Source: Sitta carolinensis (Eukaryota > Chordata > Aves > Passeriformes > Sittidae). From it: 64,000 bases of DNA. The position numbers were made by a program, and so were the translations under genes. Shown piece after piece: positions 32,896-44,467 of this stretch; the first letter of the stretch is position 1; every line of letters begins with the position of its first letter. Location: contig JAVUNC010000005.1 in the NCBI GenBank assembly GCA_032173965.1, positions 186,001-250,000 of the forward strand. The letters are read 5' to 3'. Below the pieces are notes generated by a model, which was given only the letters and a program-made list of their open reading frames with translations, searched no databases and had not been told where the DNA came from.

Positions 32896-33850
32896 ATCCT
32901 GGGGGAGGGATGAGTCTGGGATGCTGCTCTGGGGGACCCTGGGGTGGTTCCCAAACCCAGGAACCTGGTGGAGCCCAGGGTGGTCCTCAAGTGTGGGGGC
33001 ACCTCTGGTCCCCATGAGGCAAGGGTGGTCCCCAAGGATGCTCCTGGGATGGCCCCTCCATCCCATGGGAGGCTCCTCAGGATTCCAGGAGGGGCCTCAA
33101 GGAAGGAGGCAGCTGGGACGGTCCCCAAGAGGGTCCTGGAGACCTCAAGACACTTCTGGAGTCTCCAGAATTATCCCCAAGAAAAGAAGAATCCCAGCTG
33201 GTCCCCAGAAGTCAGGATGATCCTCAAGCCCCCAGCATGGTGTCCTGAGCCTCATCTCAGGATGGTTCCTGACAGACAAAACTGTCCCCAGGATAGAAAG
33301 CATCCCAGATGGTCCCCAAAAAACAGGATCCTCCCCAAGATCCTTGGATGTTGTCTGAGCAAGAAAGAACCTGGGATGATCCCCATGAGCCTGGGATGGC
33401 CCCTGAGACCCCAGGATGGTTCTTGAGACTCCAAAACTGTCCCCAGGATGGAAAGAATCCCAGACAATCCCCAGAAACCAGGATCATCCCTCCCCAGGAT
33501 CCTTGGATATTCCCCAAGCAAAAGAGAGCCTGGGATGTTCCCAAGAGCCTGGGATGGTCCCTGAGCTCCAAGGATGGAACCTTGGACGGTCCCCAAGATC
33601 CTGGGATGGTTCTCAATCAAGAAAGAACCTGGGATGATCCCCAAGATCCTGGGATGGTCCCTGAGCTCCAAGGATGGAACCATGGATGGTCCCCAAGATC
33701 CTGGGATGGTCCCTGAGCTCCCAGGATGGAGCCTTGGATGGTCCCCAAGATCCTGGGATGGTCCCTGAGCTCCCAGGATGGAACCATGGATGGTCCCCAA
33801 GATCCTGGGATGGTCCCTGAGCTCCCAGGATGGAACCTGGGATGGTCCCC
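32896..33850 (+). repeat. Degenerate minisatellite, regular 50-bp unit toward the right end
   Basis: GGGATGGTCCCTGAGCTCC then AGGATGGAACC then GGATGGTCCCCAAGATCCT recurs. Spacing is about 50 bases from 33650 to 33850. The left part (32930-33500) is the same motif with strong divergence. Open frames on both strands are repeat translation. Confidence 0.87.
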
Positions 33851-34039
33851 AAGCCCGTGGGATGGCCCCTAGCCCAGGAGGTGCCTGGAGTGGTGCCCAT
33901 GCCAAGGGATGATCCCAAAGCTGGGACAGTCCCTGAAGATCTGCCCGGCGCCCACCCAAGCTGGGAGCTCCTCACTCCGGGCTCGTCCCTCTCCTGCCAG
34001 CGGCGACATTTCGGCTCCGAGGGGCGGCCCAAATTCCGC

Positions 34040-34330
34040 GGAAACCGAGAGCGGCGCAAATGGCCCCGTTTAAAAATTTACACGCTCCTTTTGTTCCTCC
34101 GCCGAATCTTTAATGCGGATGGGGCTGGAAGAGCCTCTGGAAAGGTGGAGGGGTCGGGCAGGGCGGCGCTCGGGCCGGGGCTCGGCCGGGCCGGGTTTCT
34201 CGGGCCGGGCTCGGGAGGGATGGAAGGATAATGAAATATTGATGGGGAGGGATGAGGGAGCGCAGCCGAGGTGCATTAGCCAGGGAACCCTCCCGGCACA
34301 GTCCTGTGGAAAAATCCTCCCCGGGCCGTA
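34040..34330. other. Unique block, possible conserved noncoding element
   Basis: This stretch between arrays has non-repetitive AT-containing segments in GC-rich surroundings, such as TTTAAAAATTTACACGC, CCGAATCTTTAATGCGGATG, GATAATGAAATATTGATGGG and GGTGCATTAGCCAGGG. It resembles a conserved element in texture. Nothing shows its role. Confidence 0.25.
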
Positions 34331-35283
34331 AGGACTGAAAATGGGGTGGGAGCTCCGGGGGTGGGAGGTGGGGGACCCCAGAGAGCCTTGGGGGTGGCAG
34401 CCAGGTCCCTGCAGGGATGGCACCAAGCAGAACCTGATGGCGATGGCACCCAGATCTTGTTCACCCCGAGCTGGGATGGGCATCCCATTCCAGGGGTCGG
34501 GGGTTTTGGGGCTGATGTTGTTGGATTTGGAGTCAGGTGGGGGGAGGAAAACGGGGGATGAAGGGAGGAGTTGGGAGAAAAGCTCAAAATTGGGAAGGAG
34601 CACGGAGGGACAAAACCCCGGGTCCAAAACGCTCGGAATCCCCAGTTATGGGGGCAAAGGGAGGTGTTTGTCGCCAGCCGCGCCCTGAGCTGGCAGCGTT
34701 CTCTGCAGGAGCGGTGGGGGGATCCCTCGGGAAGGTCCAGCCTGGCTCCGGCCCCGCCGCGGCTCCCGCTGGACAAGCACATCCCGAGCCCCCGTTTGGG
34801 GTCTGCACGGGGGAAGAGGGAACCAAACCCTTCCCCACGGCCCCATCCCTGCCCCTCCGCCCTTCCCAGGGGGGCAGAGGGCTCGGGGGGGGGGGGGGTC
34901 GGGATGTGTCCCACGGGAATGTCATGCATTAGTAATGGCCACCGATCCGCCGGCGCTGACGGCATTTCTTCCAGCCGGGAGCAACGAGCGGGGCCGAAAC
35001 CGGAGCCGGGGAAGGCTCAGGTGTCCCCCAGGGCCATCGGGGTCACCGCGTCTCGTCTTGGTGCCCACTCGGGGCTCGGGGTGCACACGGAGGGGTGCGC
35101 GGCACGCGGCAGGATCCAGGGAGATCCTCTGGATCGGCACGGGGATGGGAGTGGTTCCCAGGGGGCAAGGTCCTGGCGGGTGGCACAGGGACAGAGGTGG
35201 CAGGGCTGGGAATGGCCAGGAGATGCCCCAGGAGCAGAGCTCTGAGCAGCTGGCAGGGCTGCGTTGTCCTCGTCTGTCATAGG
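34331..35283. other. GC-rich sequence without recognised gene
   Basis: I see no exon or mobile element here. A short homeodomain-like stretch, GTCATGCATTAGTAATGG, lies at about 34920-34937. The motif GGTGGCACC with CAGAACCTGATGG at 34402-34440 is a solitary relative of the 73-bp array that follows. Confidence 0.4.
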
Positions 35284-35700
35284 GGCGGTGGGGGTGGCAC
35301 CAACCAGAGCCTGATGGTGATGGCACCCAGATCTTCATGGAAGTGGCACCCAGAGACCCTTGGGGGACGGCACCAATCAGAACCTGATGGTGATGGCACC
35401 CAGATCTTCATGGAAGTGGCACCCAGAGACCCTTGGGGGACGGCACCAATCAGAACCTGATGGTGATGGCACCCAGATCTTCATGGAAGTGGCACCCAGA
35501 GACCCTTGGGGGACGGCACCAATCAGAACCTGATGGTGATGGCACCCAGATCTTCATGGGGCTGGCACCCAGATCTTCATGGAAGTGGCACCCAGAGACC
35601 CTTGGGGGATGGCACCAATCAGAACCTGATGGTGATGGCACCCAGATCCCCATGGGGGTGGCACCCAGAGACCCTTAGGGCGGGCACCCAGGTCCCCGCA
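35284..35700 (+). repeat. Minisatellite, 73-bp unit, about 5 copies
   Basis: Units contain GGCACCAATCAGAACCTGAT, GGTGATGGCACCCAGATC, TTCATGGAAGTGGCACCC and AGAGACCCTTGGGGGA. The segment CACCAATCAGAACC recurs at 35372, 35445 and 35518 (73 bp apart), then at 35614 after a short insert. Confidence 0.93.
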
Positions 35701-36250
35701 GGGATGGCACCAAGCAGAGCCAGGTGGGAGCAGCAGCCAGAGCCCAGTGGAAATGGCACCTCAAAGCCCTCAGGGAGAAGGAGAGCCGGGGAGAGCACCC
35801 AGAGCCCAGGGAAGGTGGCATCCAGGTCTCCCGAGAGTCCTCAGAATTCCATGGGGATGTCACCCAAAGCCCTGTGGAAACAGGACCTGGAGACCCACAG
35901 GGTGGCACCCAGAACCCCGTGGGAATGTCACCCAGTGTCCTGTGGGAATGTCACCCTGAGTCCCATGGGAATGTCACCCAGAGCCCCCCGAGTGTCACCC
36001 ACATCCCAGGGACCCTCAGACTCAGGGCTTTGCCCTTTGACACCGTCACACACCGGGCAGGGCAGGGTGACACCTCCAGGTGTCCCCAGGGCCGGGTGGC
36101 ACTTGGGGACAGTGGGGACAGAGCAGCCACGGGGGCCCTGCCAGGGGCCAGCGGGGGCGGCCGGACCCGCGCCCGGCACTGGGCGGACTGGGAGGCCACT
36201 GGTGGGGCACGGGGGCCACCTGCTGGGCACAGGGGACAGCGCCACCCCGG
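35701..36250. other. GC-rich sequence without recognised gene
   Basis: Weak repeats of a (T)GTCACCC-type motif run through 35850-36010. Nothing else is recognised. Confidence 0.4.
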
Positions 36251-36257
36251 CACAGGG

Positions 36258-36615
36258 ACACCGCGAGTGGCGCAGAGTGGCCCCGAGCGGCCCCGAGTGA
36301 CCCCGAGCGGCCCCGAGTGGCCCCGAGCGGCCCCGGGTGGCCCCGAGTGACCCCGAGTGGCCCCGAGCCCCCTGCTCGGCGCCCTCCGCAAGGAGAGGGG
36401 CAGAGCCCGGGGCGATGGAGGCCCGGGGAGGTGACCCGGGGAGGTGACCCGGGGAGGTGACCCGGGGAGGTGACCCGGGGAGGTGGCTCCAGGAAGTGGC
36501 CCAGGGACGTGGCCCAGGAGATGACCCCTGGAGGTGGCCCCAGGAGGTGGCCCTGGGAGGTGGCTCCTGGAGGTGACCCAGGGAGGTTAGCCGGAGGTGG
36601 CCCGGGGGTGTAACC
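36258..36615 (+). repeat. Two short-unit arrays: CCCCGAGTGG/CCCCGAGCGG, then GAGGTGACCCGGG
   Basis: From 36270 to 36370 the sequence is 10-base units CCCCGAGTGG, CCCCGAGCGG and CCCCGAGTGA. From 36420 to 36610 it changes to 14-base units GAGGTGACCCGGG and relatives (GAGGTGGCCC). Confidence 0.88.
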
Positions 36616-36707
36616 CCGAAAGGTGGCCCCGGGCCAGTCCGGGGAGCGCTGGTGGCGGCGGTGGCAGCGCCACGCCACAGCCCCGCGTGCCCAAGCAGGA
36701 GCAGGAG

Positions 36708-37662
36708 GCAGGACAGGGCAGGGCAGGGCAGGGCAGGGCAGGGCAGGGATGGGCAGGGCAGGGCAGGGATGGGCAGGGCAGGGATGGGCAGGGCAGGGCA
36801 GGGATGGGCAGCAGGATGGGCAGGGAAGGCAGGCAGGGCAGGGATGGGCAGAGCAGGGCAGGGCAGGGCAGGACAGGGCAGGGATGGGCAGAGCAGGGCA
36901 GGGCAGGACAGGGCAGGGATGGGCAGAGCAGGGCAGGGCAGGGCAGGACAGGGCAGGGATGGGCAGAGCAGGGCAGGACAGGGATGGGCAGGGCAGGGCA
37001 GGGCAGGGATGGGCAGGGCAGGGCAGGGATGGGCAGGGCAGGGATGGGCAGAGCAGGGATGGGCAGGACAGGGCAGGGCAGGGCAGGGCAGGGATGGGCA
37101 GGGCAGGGCAGGGCAGGGCAGGCAGGGCAGGGATGGGCAGGGCAGGGCAGGGATGGGCAGGGCAGGGCAGGATGGGCAGGGCAGGGCAGGGATGGGCAGG
37201 GCAGGGCAGGGATGGGCAGGGCAGGGCAGGGCAGGGATGGGCAGGGCAGGGATGGGCAGAGCAGGGCAGGGCAGGGATGGGCAGGGCAGGGATGGGCAGG
37301 GCAGGGCAGGGCAGGGCAGGCAGGGCAGGGCGGGCAGGGCAGGGCAGGGCAGGGCAGGGCAGGGCAGGGCAGGACAGGGATGGGCACAGGGATGGCAGGG
37401 CAGGGATGGGCAGGGCAGGGCAGGGATGGGCAGGACAGGATGGGCAGGGCAGGGATGGGCAGGGCAGGGCAGGGATGGGCAGGGCAGGGCAGGGATGGGC
37501 AGGGCAGGGCAGAGCAGGGCAGGGATGGGCAGGGCAGGGCAGGGATGGGCAGGACAGGGATGGGCAGGGCAGGGATGGGCAGGGCAGGGCAGGGATGGGC
37601 AGGGCAGGGATGGGCAGGGAAGGCAGCAGGGCAGGGCAGGGCAGGGATGGGCAGGACAGGCT
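36708..37662 (+). repeat. Pentanucleotide array (GGGCA)n with GGGAT, about 0.95 kb
   Basis: The sequence is built almost only of GGGCA with interspersed GGGAT and rare GGACA or GAGCA. The five-base period leaves all six frames largely open, so several 270-600 codon artefact open frames cover it. The G-run density gives G-quadruplex potential on the plus strand. Confidence 0.96.
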
Positions 37663-38004
37663 CCGCTCCGGCCCCTTGGGCAGCTGAAGCGGGAGCAGAG
37701 GGGACGAGCCACGTGCCAGCCCTGTCCCCTCCGGCCCCGCCGGGTCACCATTCCCGGTCCTTTTCCAAAGGAGCCGAAAGTCGCAGCGCTTCCCCGCCCT
37801 GCCTCATTAGCGGCAGGTAATTAATTGCGCAGCTCCCTGGAATCCCGGGCAGCCTCACCTGGGCTTTTCCAGCTGCGAGAGAGCTCGGGATCCACAGGGG
37901 AAGGAATGGATGCCTTGGAGTCCTAATCCTAAAAATCCTAAAAATCCTAAAAAAATCAGCGTGGCTGTGGGCACGGGGGATGGAAGGACGGCACTTACAG
38001 AGCT

Positions 38005-38075
38005 GGGAAAAGGAATTGGTGAGGTTGGAAAAGACCTCCAAGATCTCCAAGTTCCCACCTTCACCTGCAGCTGGT
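38005..38075 (-). mobile_element. Short CR1 fragment, minus strand
   Basis: The string GAGGTTGGAAAAGACCTCC then AAGATCTCCAAGTTCCC matches the antisense of the CR1 3' end, where TTGGAAAAGACCTCCAAGAT is typical. Confidence 0.6.
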
Positions 38076-38745
38076 GATTCCCAGGGGGAAAAACGGCCAG
38101 GGATCGATTTGGGAGCTGATGGCACAGCTGACCCTGCTGGGATGCAGAGCCCAAACCCCAGCCAGGTGTTCAAGGAATATACAGATTTTATTTAAAAAAG
38201 AAATAAAAAGAAAAATGAAGTTTACAGTTCTTGTATTTTACACAATTCTTGGAGAGGTTATAGCCAGAGGAGAGGCGGCTGAGCCACTCCACTGACACAG
38301 CGAGGGGGAAAAAAGGAGAAAAAAGGAAAAATAACCAAGAGCTGAGTCAAGCAAAGGGCAGAATCACCCCGGGATCTCCTCAGGTGTCACCTGAGCACAG
38401 GTGGGGGGATCGTGGCTGCTGCAAAGGGGCAGCAGGAGGGGGAAAAAATAAGAAAAAATAAAATAGTCCAAGAGATCCCAGCCTTGTGAGGGGTGCAGGC
38501 TGTGGCAGAGCTCTGCTCCCTGTGCCAGCATCCACCAAAAATCCAAAATCCATCCCTGGGGAGAAGTGGGGCAGCGGGAGCGGGGCCCCAGCACTCAGCT
38601 GCTGCTGCTGCCAGGGAGCAGCTGCAGGGAGGAGGAGCAGGAAGCACGGGGGAGAAGGTCAAGGGCGACCCCAAAGCAGCTCCACAGTCCGGCAGTGGGA
38701 AAAGCAGGCGGGAGCTCCCAAGGAGACACCAGCAGGGAGTTGTGA

Positions 38746-39345
38746 GGAGGGAAAAGAGCCTGAAGATGAGGAAAGGAGCTGGAGATGATCATAAAAAGCT
38801 GGAGATGATTAATAAAAAGCTGAAGATGATCCCAAAAAGCTGGAGATGATCCCAGAAAAAGCTGGAGATGATCCCAGAAAAAGCTGGAGATGATCCCAAA
38901 GCTGGAGATGATAATAGAAAGTTGGAGAAGGTCCCAAAAACCTGAAGATGATCCCAGAAAAAGATGAGATGATCCCAAAAAGCTGGAGATGATCCCAAAA
39001 AACCTGAAGATGATCCCAAAAAGCTGGAGATAATCCCAAAAAGCAGATGATAATCAAAAGCTGGAGATCACAAAAAGCTGGAGAGGATCACAAAGAAACT
39101 GAAGATGATCCCAAAAAGTTGAAGATCCCAAAAAGTTGAAGATGATCCCAAAAGGTTGAAGAAGATCCCAAAATGAGCTGAGATGATGCCAAAAAGCTGG
39201 AGAGGATCCCAAAAGGCTGAAGATCCCAAAAGCTGCAGAAGATCAAAAAAAAAATGAAGATGATCCCCAAAAAAGATGAGATGATCCCAAAAGGCTGAAG
39301 ATCCCAAAAGGCTGAAGATCCCAAAAGCTGCAGAAGATCCCCAAA
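38746..39345 (-). repeat. Minisatellite, 18-22 bp unit, in or just beyond the UBE2H 3' UTR
   Basis: Plus-strand units read AAAAAGCTGGAGATGATCCC with variants (AAAAAGCTGAAGATGATCCC, AAAAGGCTGAAGATCCC). About 25-28 copies are seen. The minus strand is open in three frames (Phe/Ser/Ile-rich), which is repeat translation. Confidence 0.92.
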
Positions 39346-39754
39346 TCTCTCTTGCTCCAACACAGCTCCACCTCTCATGCAGCTCAGGTCGGAGTTTTCC
39401 AGAGGTTTTTTTGGGAGAGGGAGGAAATTCTTTTTTGGGGAGAAAGGGAGATTTGGGGTGAAAGTAAGAGGTGGGAAGTGCAGGAGGGGGTGGGACAGGA
39501 ACGTGGATTTTTGTGGCTCTGAGCCTGGAAAAGCTCCAGGAATTCATCCCCTTGTGTCTCCCTGTGCTTTCCCAATTTTTATTTTTATTTTTTGGGGGAA
39601 AATCCCAGCTTTGTGTTTCCCATCCAGCCCTAAATCCACATGAAGGAGACAAAAAAAAAAACAAAAAAAAAACAAACAAAAAAAACCCTGCAAGGGAAAG
39701 GGAGATGAGGGAATTAGAACACTGTTTTTATACAATATTGAAAAAATACAAATT

Positions 39755-39760
39755 TTTATT
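39755..39760 (-). terminator. UBE2H: Candidate proximal poly(A) signal of UBE2H
   Basis: The minus-strand sequence CACAATAAAAATTTGTATTT has AATAAA followed by T-rich sequence. It lies about 2.3 kb after the stop codon. The distal alternative is at 38187-38192. Confidence 0.5.
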
Positions 39761-42023
39761 GTGATTTTTTTTTTGGTTGCCTTTTTTTTTTTTTTTTGTT
39801 AATTTTTTTTTCCTGTTTATTTTTTTTTTCATTTTTTTGAAGCTTTTTAAACTGAAATCACCACCCAGCACTTGACTCTACTCCTAAAGTAGCACCTACA
39901 AGGTTTTATAGCACAAGCAAAACTGCCAGGGCAGCAGGAAAAAAGCGAATTTAAACGTGGCCCCTCCCTCCCCAAATCAATGAGCAAACGACGTGCTAGA
40001 TAAAGAGTTAATTACATCATTACATGTTAAATAATTAATATTACCCTCCAACAAGCCACAAATGCTAGATAGAGAACTTCAGCACAGTACTAGCCACAGC
40101 CCTACACCACTGCTGGAAAATAAAAATCTAAAAAAAAAAAAAAAAAAGGGGGAAAAAAGGGAAAAAATTTTTAAAAAATCAACTTTGCTTGGTGCCAGGA
40201 ATTAACAGAAAGGAAATTCATGGAAGGTTTTTTGTTTTTTTATTAAGGAAAATCATGCCAAAGCCAAGTGGGATTTGATGGAGTTTTTTGGTTTTTTTTC
40301 CCCTCTCCCCTCCCTCCCCTTCCCAAAAAAATCCCAACAAATCAAAAGAAAATTGATTGTGCTTTATGAATCAGAGATGGGGTTGGGATGTGGCAGCCCC
40401 GAGTGGAAAGGCAAAGGAAAGCAGCTCCAATCATTGTGGGGAATGAGCACTGGAGCAGGCTGATGTGCCAAACTCCACGGGTGCCTTTGGGGTTTTTGGG
40501 GTTTTTTTTTTCCTGCAGCTCACACGGCAAACAAAAAGATTTTGTCCAAACCCTTTGAGAAAAATCCCCAAGAGAGAAGAGCAGGTGAAGTTCAGCCTGA
40601 AAAATTCCAATTTCTGCTGCACAATTCTCCCAGGTCGAGGATCCCAGCGTCCCGAGGAGAAGTTTACTCCAAAAAAATAAAAATAAAAATAAAAAAGTCT
40701 CAGCTTGCTGCAAGACAACCAGGAGAAATCCAACATTCCACTTCCCACACATCCTGGAAAACCAAAAAAAAAATCCCCAAAACACCCAAACCAACCAACC
40801 AAACACCAAAGTGAGTTCATTTGCTTCCTCAATCCGTGCTTCTTAGGCTTTTTTTTTTGTTTGTTTTTTTTTTTTTTTTTTATTCAGCTCAATTTTTGTG
40901 TGGGGCTTTTTTTCTGTTTTTTTTTTCCCTAGATCATATTTGTTAACTCTTTAAGAAATTTTTTATCCTGTTGTACACACACACAAGCAGATGAGAACCA
41001 AGCTGGTGCAGGAGGAGGAGGAAAGATTTTTTTTTTCCTTTTTAAAAAAAAAAAAAAATCAAAACTCAGCGTCGATGGATTCGTGGGACAATTCCATGGA
41101 GCTGAAGTTCTGGCAAGGAAAATCCATCTGGTCAGAGAGAATTCCCAGTGTCTGTCAGGTGTTTGCCCCAGATTTCCAGCAGAAGGAGGAGAGGGAATAA
41201 AAATAATAATAATAATAATAATACTAAAGCCAACTGGAAGCCATTCCAAGGGCAGCAGGTTCCAAAGTGGGCCAGAGGAAGAATCCCAGGTGAATCCCAG
41301 TCCCACCCCTTGCAGGGGGTTCTGCCCAGGCAGGAGCACCCAGAGCTCCCCAGATTTTCCAGGGATGGAGCAGCTCAGTGCCCCAGTCCAGGAGGAGTGC
41401 ACAGGGAGGAGAAGTGGAAATTCCCAAGGATTTTCCAGGGCTTGAGGAGCTCCACGCGTTCGGATCGGCGCTTCTGATTCCATCCAGCTTCTTCTGAATT
41501 GATTTGAACACAACCTGGAGGAGTCCCTTCAATCCCTACACAACCCCCCAAGGTTTTCAGACTTCCAACATCCTTCTTCTTTTCTTTTTTTGTTTTTAAT
41601 CTCTGGTTGGATTTTATTTTTTTTTTTCTTTTTTTAATTTTGGCGAATTCCCTCCCCCTCCCAGGGCAGCTGTTTGGTAGCAAACCAAAGTTGACTTTGG
41701 CCAAAAAATATAAAAAAAAAAAAAAAAAAAATCATCTCCAAAAATCTCCAAAACTCATGCATCCAGGCTGCATATTGCTACCAGAATGGAATGTTGGGAA
41801 TCACAGGGGGAGGGGGGAGGAGGAAAGAAATGACCGAAAAAAATCAAGATCTAAAGGGTGATATATATATATATACCTCTATACACATATATATATATAT
41901 ATATCTATCTCAATGCTAGAATTCATAAAAACCTTGTTTAGTAATAAAAAAAATTGCTTTGTTTAAATATGAATATTATAGTCTGCTTCTTGTGGTTAGG
42001 AAATTCCAGTCTCTGGGGGGGAA

Positions 42024-42148
42024 CTACAATTCCATGTCCTGTGCCTCGTCCTCCGAGAAGTCGGACATGGAGCTCTCGGAGGAGCTGTCGCCGGTGCCCT
42101 CCTCCTGCTCCTTGAGTGCCTCCTCAGTGGCATATTTCTGGATGTATT
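42024..42148 (-). CDS. UBE2H: UBE2H exon 7, C-terminal acidic tail
   Basis: UBE2H is an E2 ubiquitin-conjugating enzyme. It accepts ubiquitin from E1 and is the dedicated E2 of the multi-subunit CTLH (GID) E3 ligase. This last coding exon encodes residues 144-183, [19 protein letters not shown] followed by the Ser/Asp/Glu-rich tail that ends EDEAQDMEL, then TAG. The acidic tail is a hallmark of this E2 and of yeast Ubc8. The acceptor is CCCCAG|AATAC at 42149-42154, and the glutamate codon is split with exon 6. The residues I recall for human are identical. Downstream is the long 3' UTR. Upstream is intron 6, filled with tandem repeats. Confidence 0.98.
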
Positions 42149-42349
42149 CTGGGGAAAGGGAGAGAGAAATCAGTGGGGAGGGATGGGGGAGAATAGGATA
42201 ATATATGAATATAAATATAATATATAATAGAAATATCATTGGGAATGTGTGAGTATCAATAGCGTAATGTGTGTGTGTAAATAATATTGGTATAATGTAC
42301 TTTATAGCAGCACTGGATGGACTGTGGGGAAATGGGAATACAAGGTCAG

Positions 42350-43215
42350 TGAGGAGAGATGGATGGATGGATGCTGGATATGGATGATGGATGATGGATG
42401 GATGATGGATGGATGGATGGATGATGGATGGATGGATGGATGGATGGATGGATGATGGATGGATGATGGATGGATGATGGATGGATGGATGGATGATGGA
42501 TGGATGGATGCTGGATGGATGGATGGATGAGGGATGGATGGATGGATGGGATGATGGATGGATGGATGGATGGATGGATGGATGGATGGATGGATGGATG
42601 ATGGATGGATGATGATGGATGGATGGGATGGATGGATGGATGGATGGATGGATGATGGATGGATGGATGATGGATGGATGATGGATGATGGATGATGGAT
42701 GGATGGATGGATGGATGGATGGATGGATGGATGGATGATGGATATGGATGGATGGATGATGGAGATGGATGGATGGATGGATGGATGGATGGATGGATGA
42801 TGGATGGATGGATGGATGGATGGATGATGGATGGATGGATGGATGGATGGATGGATGGATGGATGGATGGATGGATGGATGGATGGATGGATGGATGGAT
42901 GGATGGATGGATGGATGGATGGATGGATGGATGGATGGATGATGGATGGATGATGGATGGATGGATGATGATGGATGGATGGATGGATGATGGATGATGG
43001 ATGATGGATGGATGGATATGGATGGATGATGGATGATGGATGATGGATGGGTGGATGGATGATGGATGGATGGATGGTATGGATGATGGATGGATGGATG
43101 ATGGATGATGGATGGATGGATGATGGATGTGATGATGGATGGATGGATGGATGTGGATGGAGATGGATGGATGATGGATGGATGATGGATGGATGGATGG
43201 TGATGGATGGGGTGT
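42350..43215 (+). repeat. Tetranucleotide array (GGAT)n in UBE2H intron 6
   Basis: GGAT units with GGATGAT interruptions span about 0.86 kb, including an uninterrupted GGAT run from about 42826 to 42940. It is the same motif and orientation as 23466-24970. Confidence 0.97.
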
Positions 43216-43282
43216 TCTTTAAGGAACCATTCCAAAAACTCTACTACACCCTGCAGGTGGCCACTTCCTCCCTGGAGCTCTA

Positions 43283-43450
43283 ATGGTTAATGGTGTTGAA
43301 TTAAACAATGGTGCTGAATGCAGCAATGGTGCTGAATGCAGCAATGGTGCTGAATGCAGCAATGGTGCTGAACGCAGCAATGGTGTGGAATTGAACAATG
43401 TGCTGAATCAGCAATGGTGTTCAATTATTAATGGTGCTGAACGCAGCAAT
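43283..43450 (+). repeat. 18-bp tandem repeat (GTGCTGAATGCAGCAATG)n
   Basis: About nine units with substitutions (GTGTTGAATTAAACAATG, GTGCTGAACGCAGCAATG) bridge the GGAT array and the GC-rich minisatellite. Confidence 0.93.
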
Positions 43451-44290
43451 GGGTGCGCCGTGCCCCCGTGCACACAGTGCCGCCCGGTGCCGCCCGGTGC
43501 CGTCCCCCTTGCCCCCATGCCCCCCGGTGCCCCGGTGCCGTGCCCCGTGCACACAGTGCCCCCGGTGCCCCGTGCCGTGCCCCCGTGCACACAGTGCCCC
43601 CCGGTGCCCCCCGTGCACACAGTGCCCCCCGGTGCCCCCCGGTGCCGTGCCCCCCGTGCACACAGTGCCCCCCGGTGCCCCCGTGCACACAGTGCCCCCC
43701 GTGCCCCGGTGCCGTGCCCCCCGTGCACACAGTGCCCCCCGGTGCCCCCCGGTGCCGTGCCCCCCGTGCACACAGTGCCCCCCGTGCCCCCTGGTGCCGT
43801 GCCCCCGTGCACACAGTGCCCCCCGTGCACACAGTCCCCCGTGCCCCCCGGTGCCGTGCCCCCCGTGCACACAGTGCCCCCCGGTGCCCCCGGTGCCGTG
43901 CCCCCCGTGCACACAGTGCCCCCCGTGCACACAGTGCCCCCGTTGCCCCCGGTGCCGTGCCCCCCGTGCACACAGTGCCCCCCGTGCCCCCGGTGCCGTG
44001 CCCCCGTGCACACAGTGCCCCCCGTGCCCCCGGTGCCGTGCCCCCCGTCACACAGTGCCCCCGTGCCGTGCCCCCGTGCACACAGTGCCCCCCGGTGCCC
44101 CCTGGTGCCGTGCCCCCCGTGCACACAGTGCCCCCCGTGCCCCCCGGTGCCGTCCCCTCGTGCCTGCAGTGCCCCCGTGCCCCCGTGCCCCCGGTGCCGC
44201 GCCCCCGTGCACACAGTGCCCCCCGGTGCCCCCCGTGCACACAGTGCCCCCGTGCCCCCCGTGCCCGCGGTGCCGCGCCCCCGGTGCCCA
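43451..44290 (+). repeat. GC-rich minisatellite with GTGCACACAGTGCC core
   Basis: Units of about 25-45 bases are built from GTGCACACAGTGCCCCCC, GGTGCCCCCC and GGTGCCGTGCCCCCC. More than 15 copies of CACACAGTGCC occur. It ends about 20 bases before the exon 6 donor. Long Gly/Ala/His/Arg or Pro/Cys-rich open frames on both strands are repeat translation. Confidence 0.94.
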
Positions 44291-44311
44291 GTGGCAGCCT
44301 GCGTGTCCCAC

Positions 44312-44440
44312 CTTTGATCTTCTGCTTGTACTCCTCGGGCCGGTGCAGGTACATGGCGGCCGCGTCTCCGTTCAGGGGGTCGATGGGGTTGGGGTAGGCC
44401 AGGAGCTGGGGCAGGAAGGACTCGAAAATATTGGTGAGAT
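44312..44440 (-). CDS. UBE2H: UBE2H exon 6
   Basis: The exon is 129 bases and encodes residues 100 (split) to 142 plus the first base of the next codon. It reads [19 protein letters not shown], then [15 protein letters not shown], then PEEYKQKIK. This is the C-terminal helical part of the UBC fold, identical to human as I recall it. The acceptor is GGCAG|ATCTCACC and the donor is AAAG|GTGGGA. The sequence of the acceptor and the first eight codons (DLTNIFES) is echoed in a 43-bp minisatellite in the adjoining intron 5, as described separately. Confidence 0.98.
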
Positions 44441-44467
44441 CTGCCAGAGAGAAAACGCTGCAGTGAC

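Larger units (their letters stand above)
38187..42023 (-). other. UBE2H: UBE2H 3' untranslated region (two possible ends)
   Basis: The 3' UTR runs downward from the UBE2H stop at 42024. Minus-strand AATAAA signals occur at 39755-39760 and 38187-38192. The block 39840-40110, with unique sequence such as GTGCTAGATAAAGAG and AATGCTAGATAGAGAAC, reads like conserved 3' UTR. It supports an end at about 39735 at least. If the distal site is used, the 38746-39345 minisatellite is in the mRNA. The region holds many A/T homopolymers, (ATA)n at 41200-41225 and (AT)n at 41862-41910. No open frame in it looks coding. Confidence 0.65.
42149..44311 (-). other. UBE2H: UBE2H intron 6, almost entirely tandem repeats
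   Basis: The intron has clean splice sites (donor AAAG|GTGGG at 44312/44311, acceptor CCAG at 42149). It consists of a short unique piece at 42149-42350, a (GGAT)n array, an 18-bp array and a GC-rich 40-bp-class minisatellite. The frame of exon 6 stays open through about 0.88 kb of the intron. Confidence 0.9.

Noticed and set aside
35928..37751. Long open frames of 270-607 codons on both strands over the GGGCA array
   Set aside because: A five-base repeat without stop codons keeps all six frames open. The residue pattern (Gly/Gln/Ala/Arg or Pro/Cys/Leu) is only the array.
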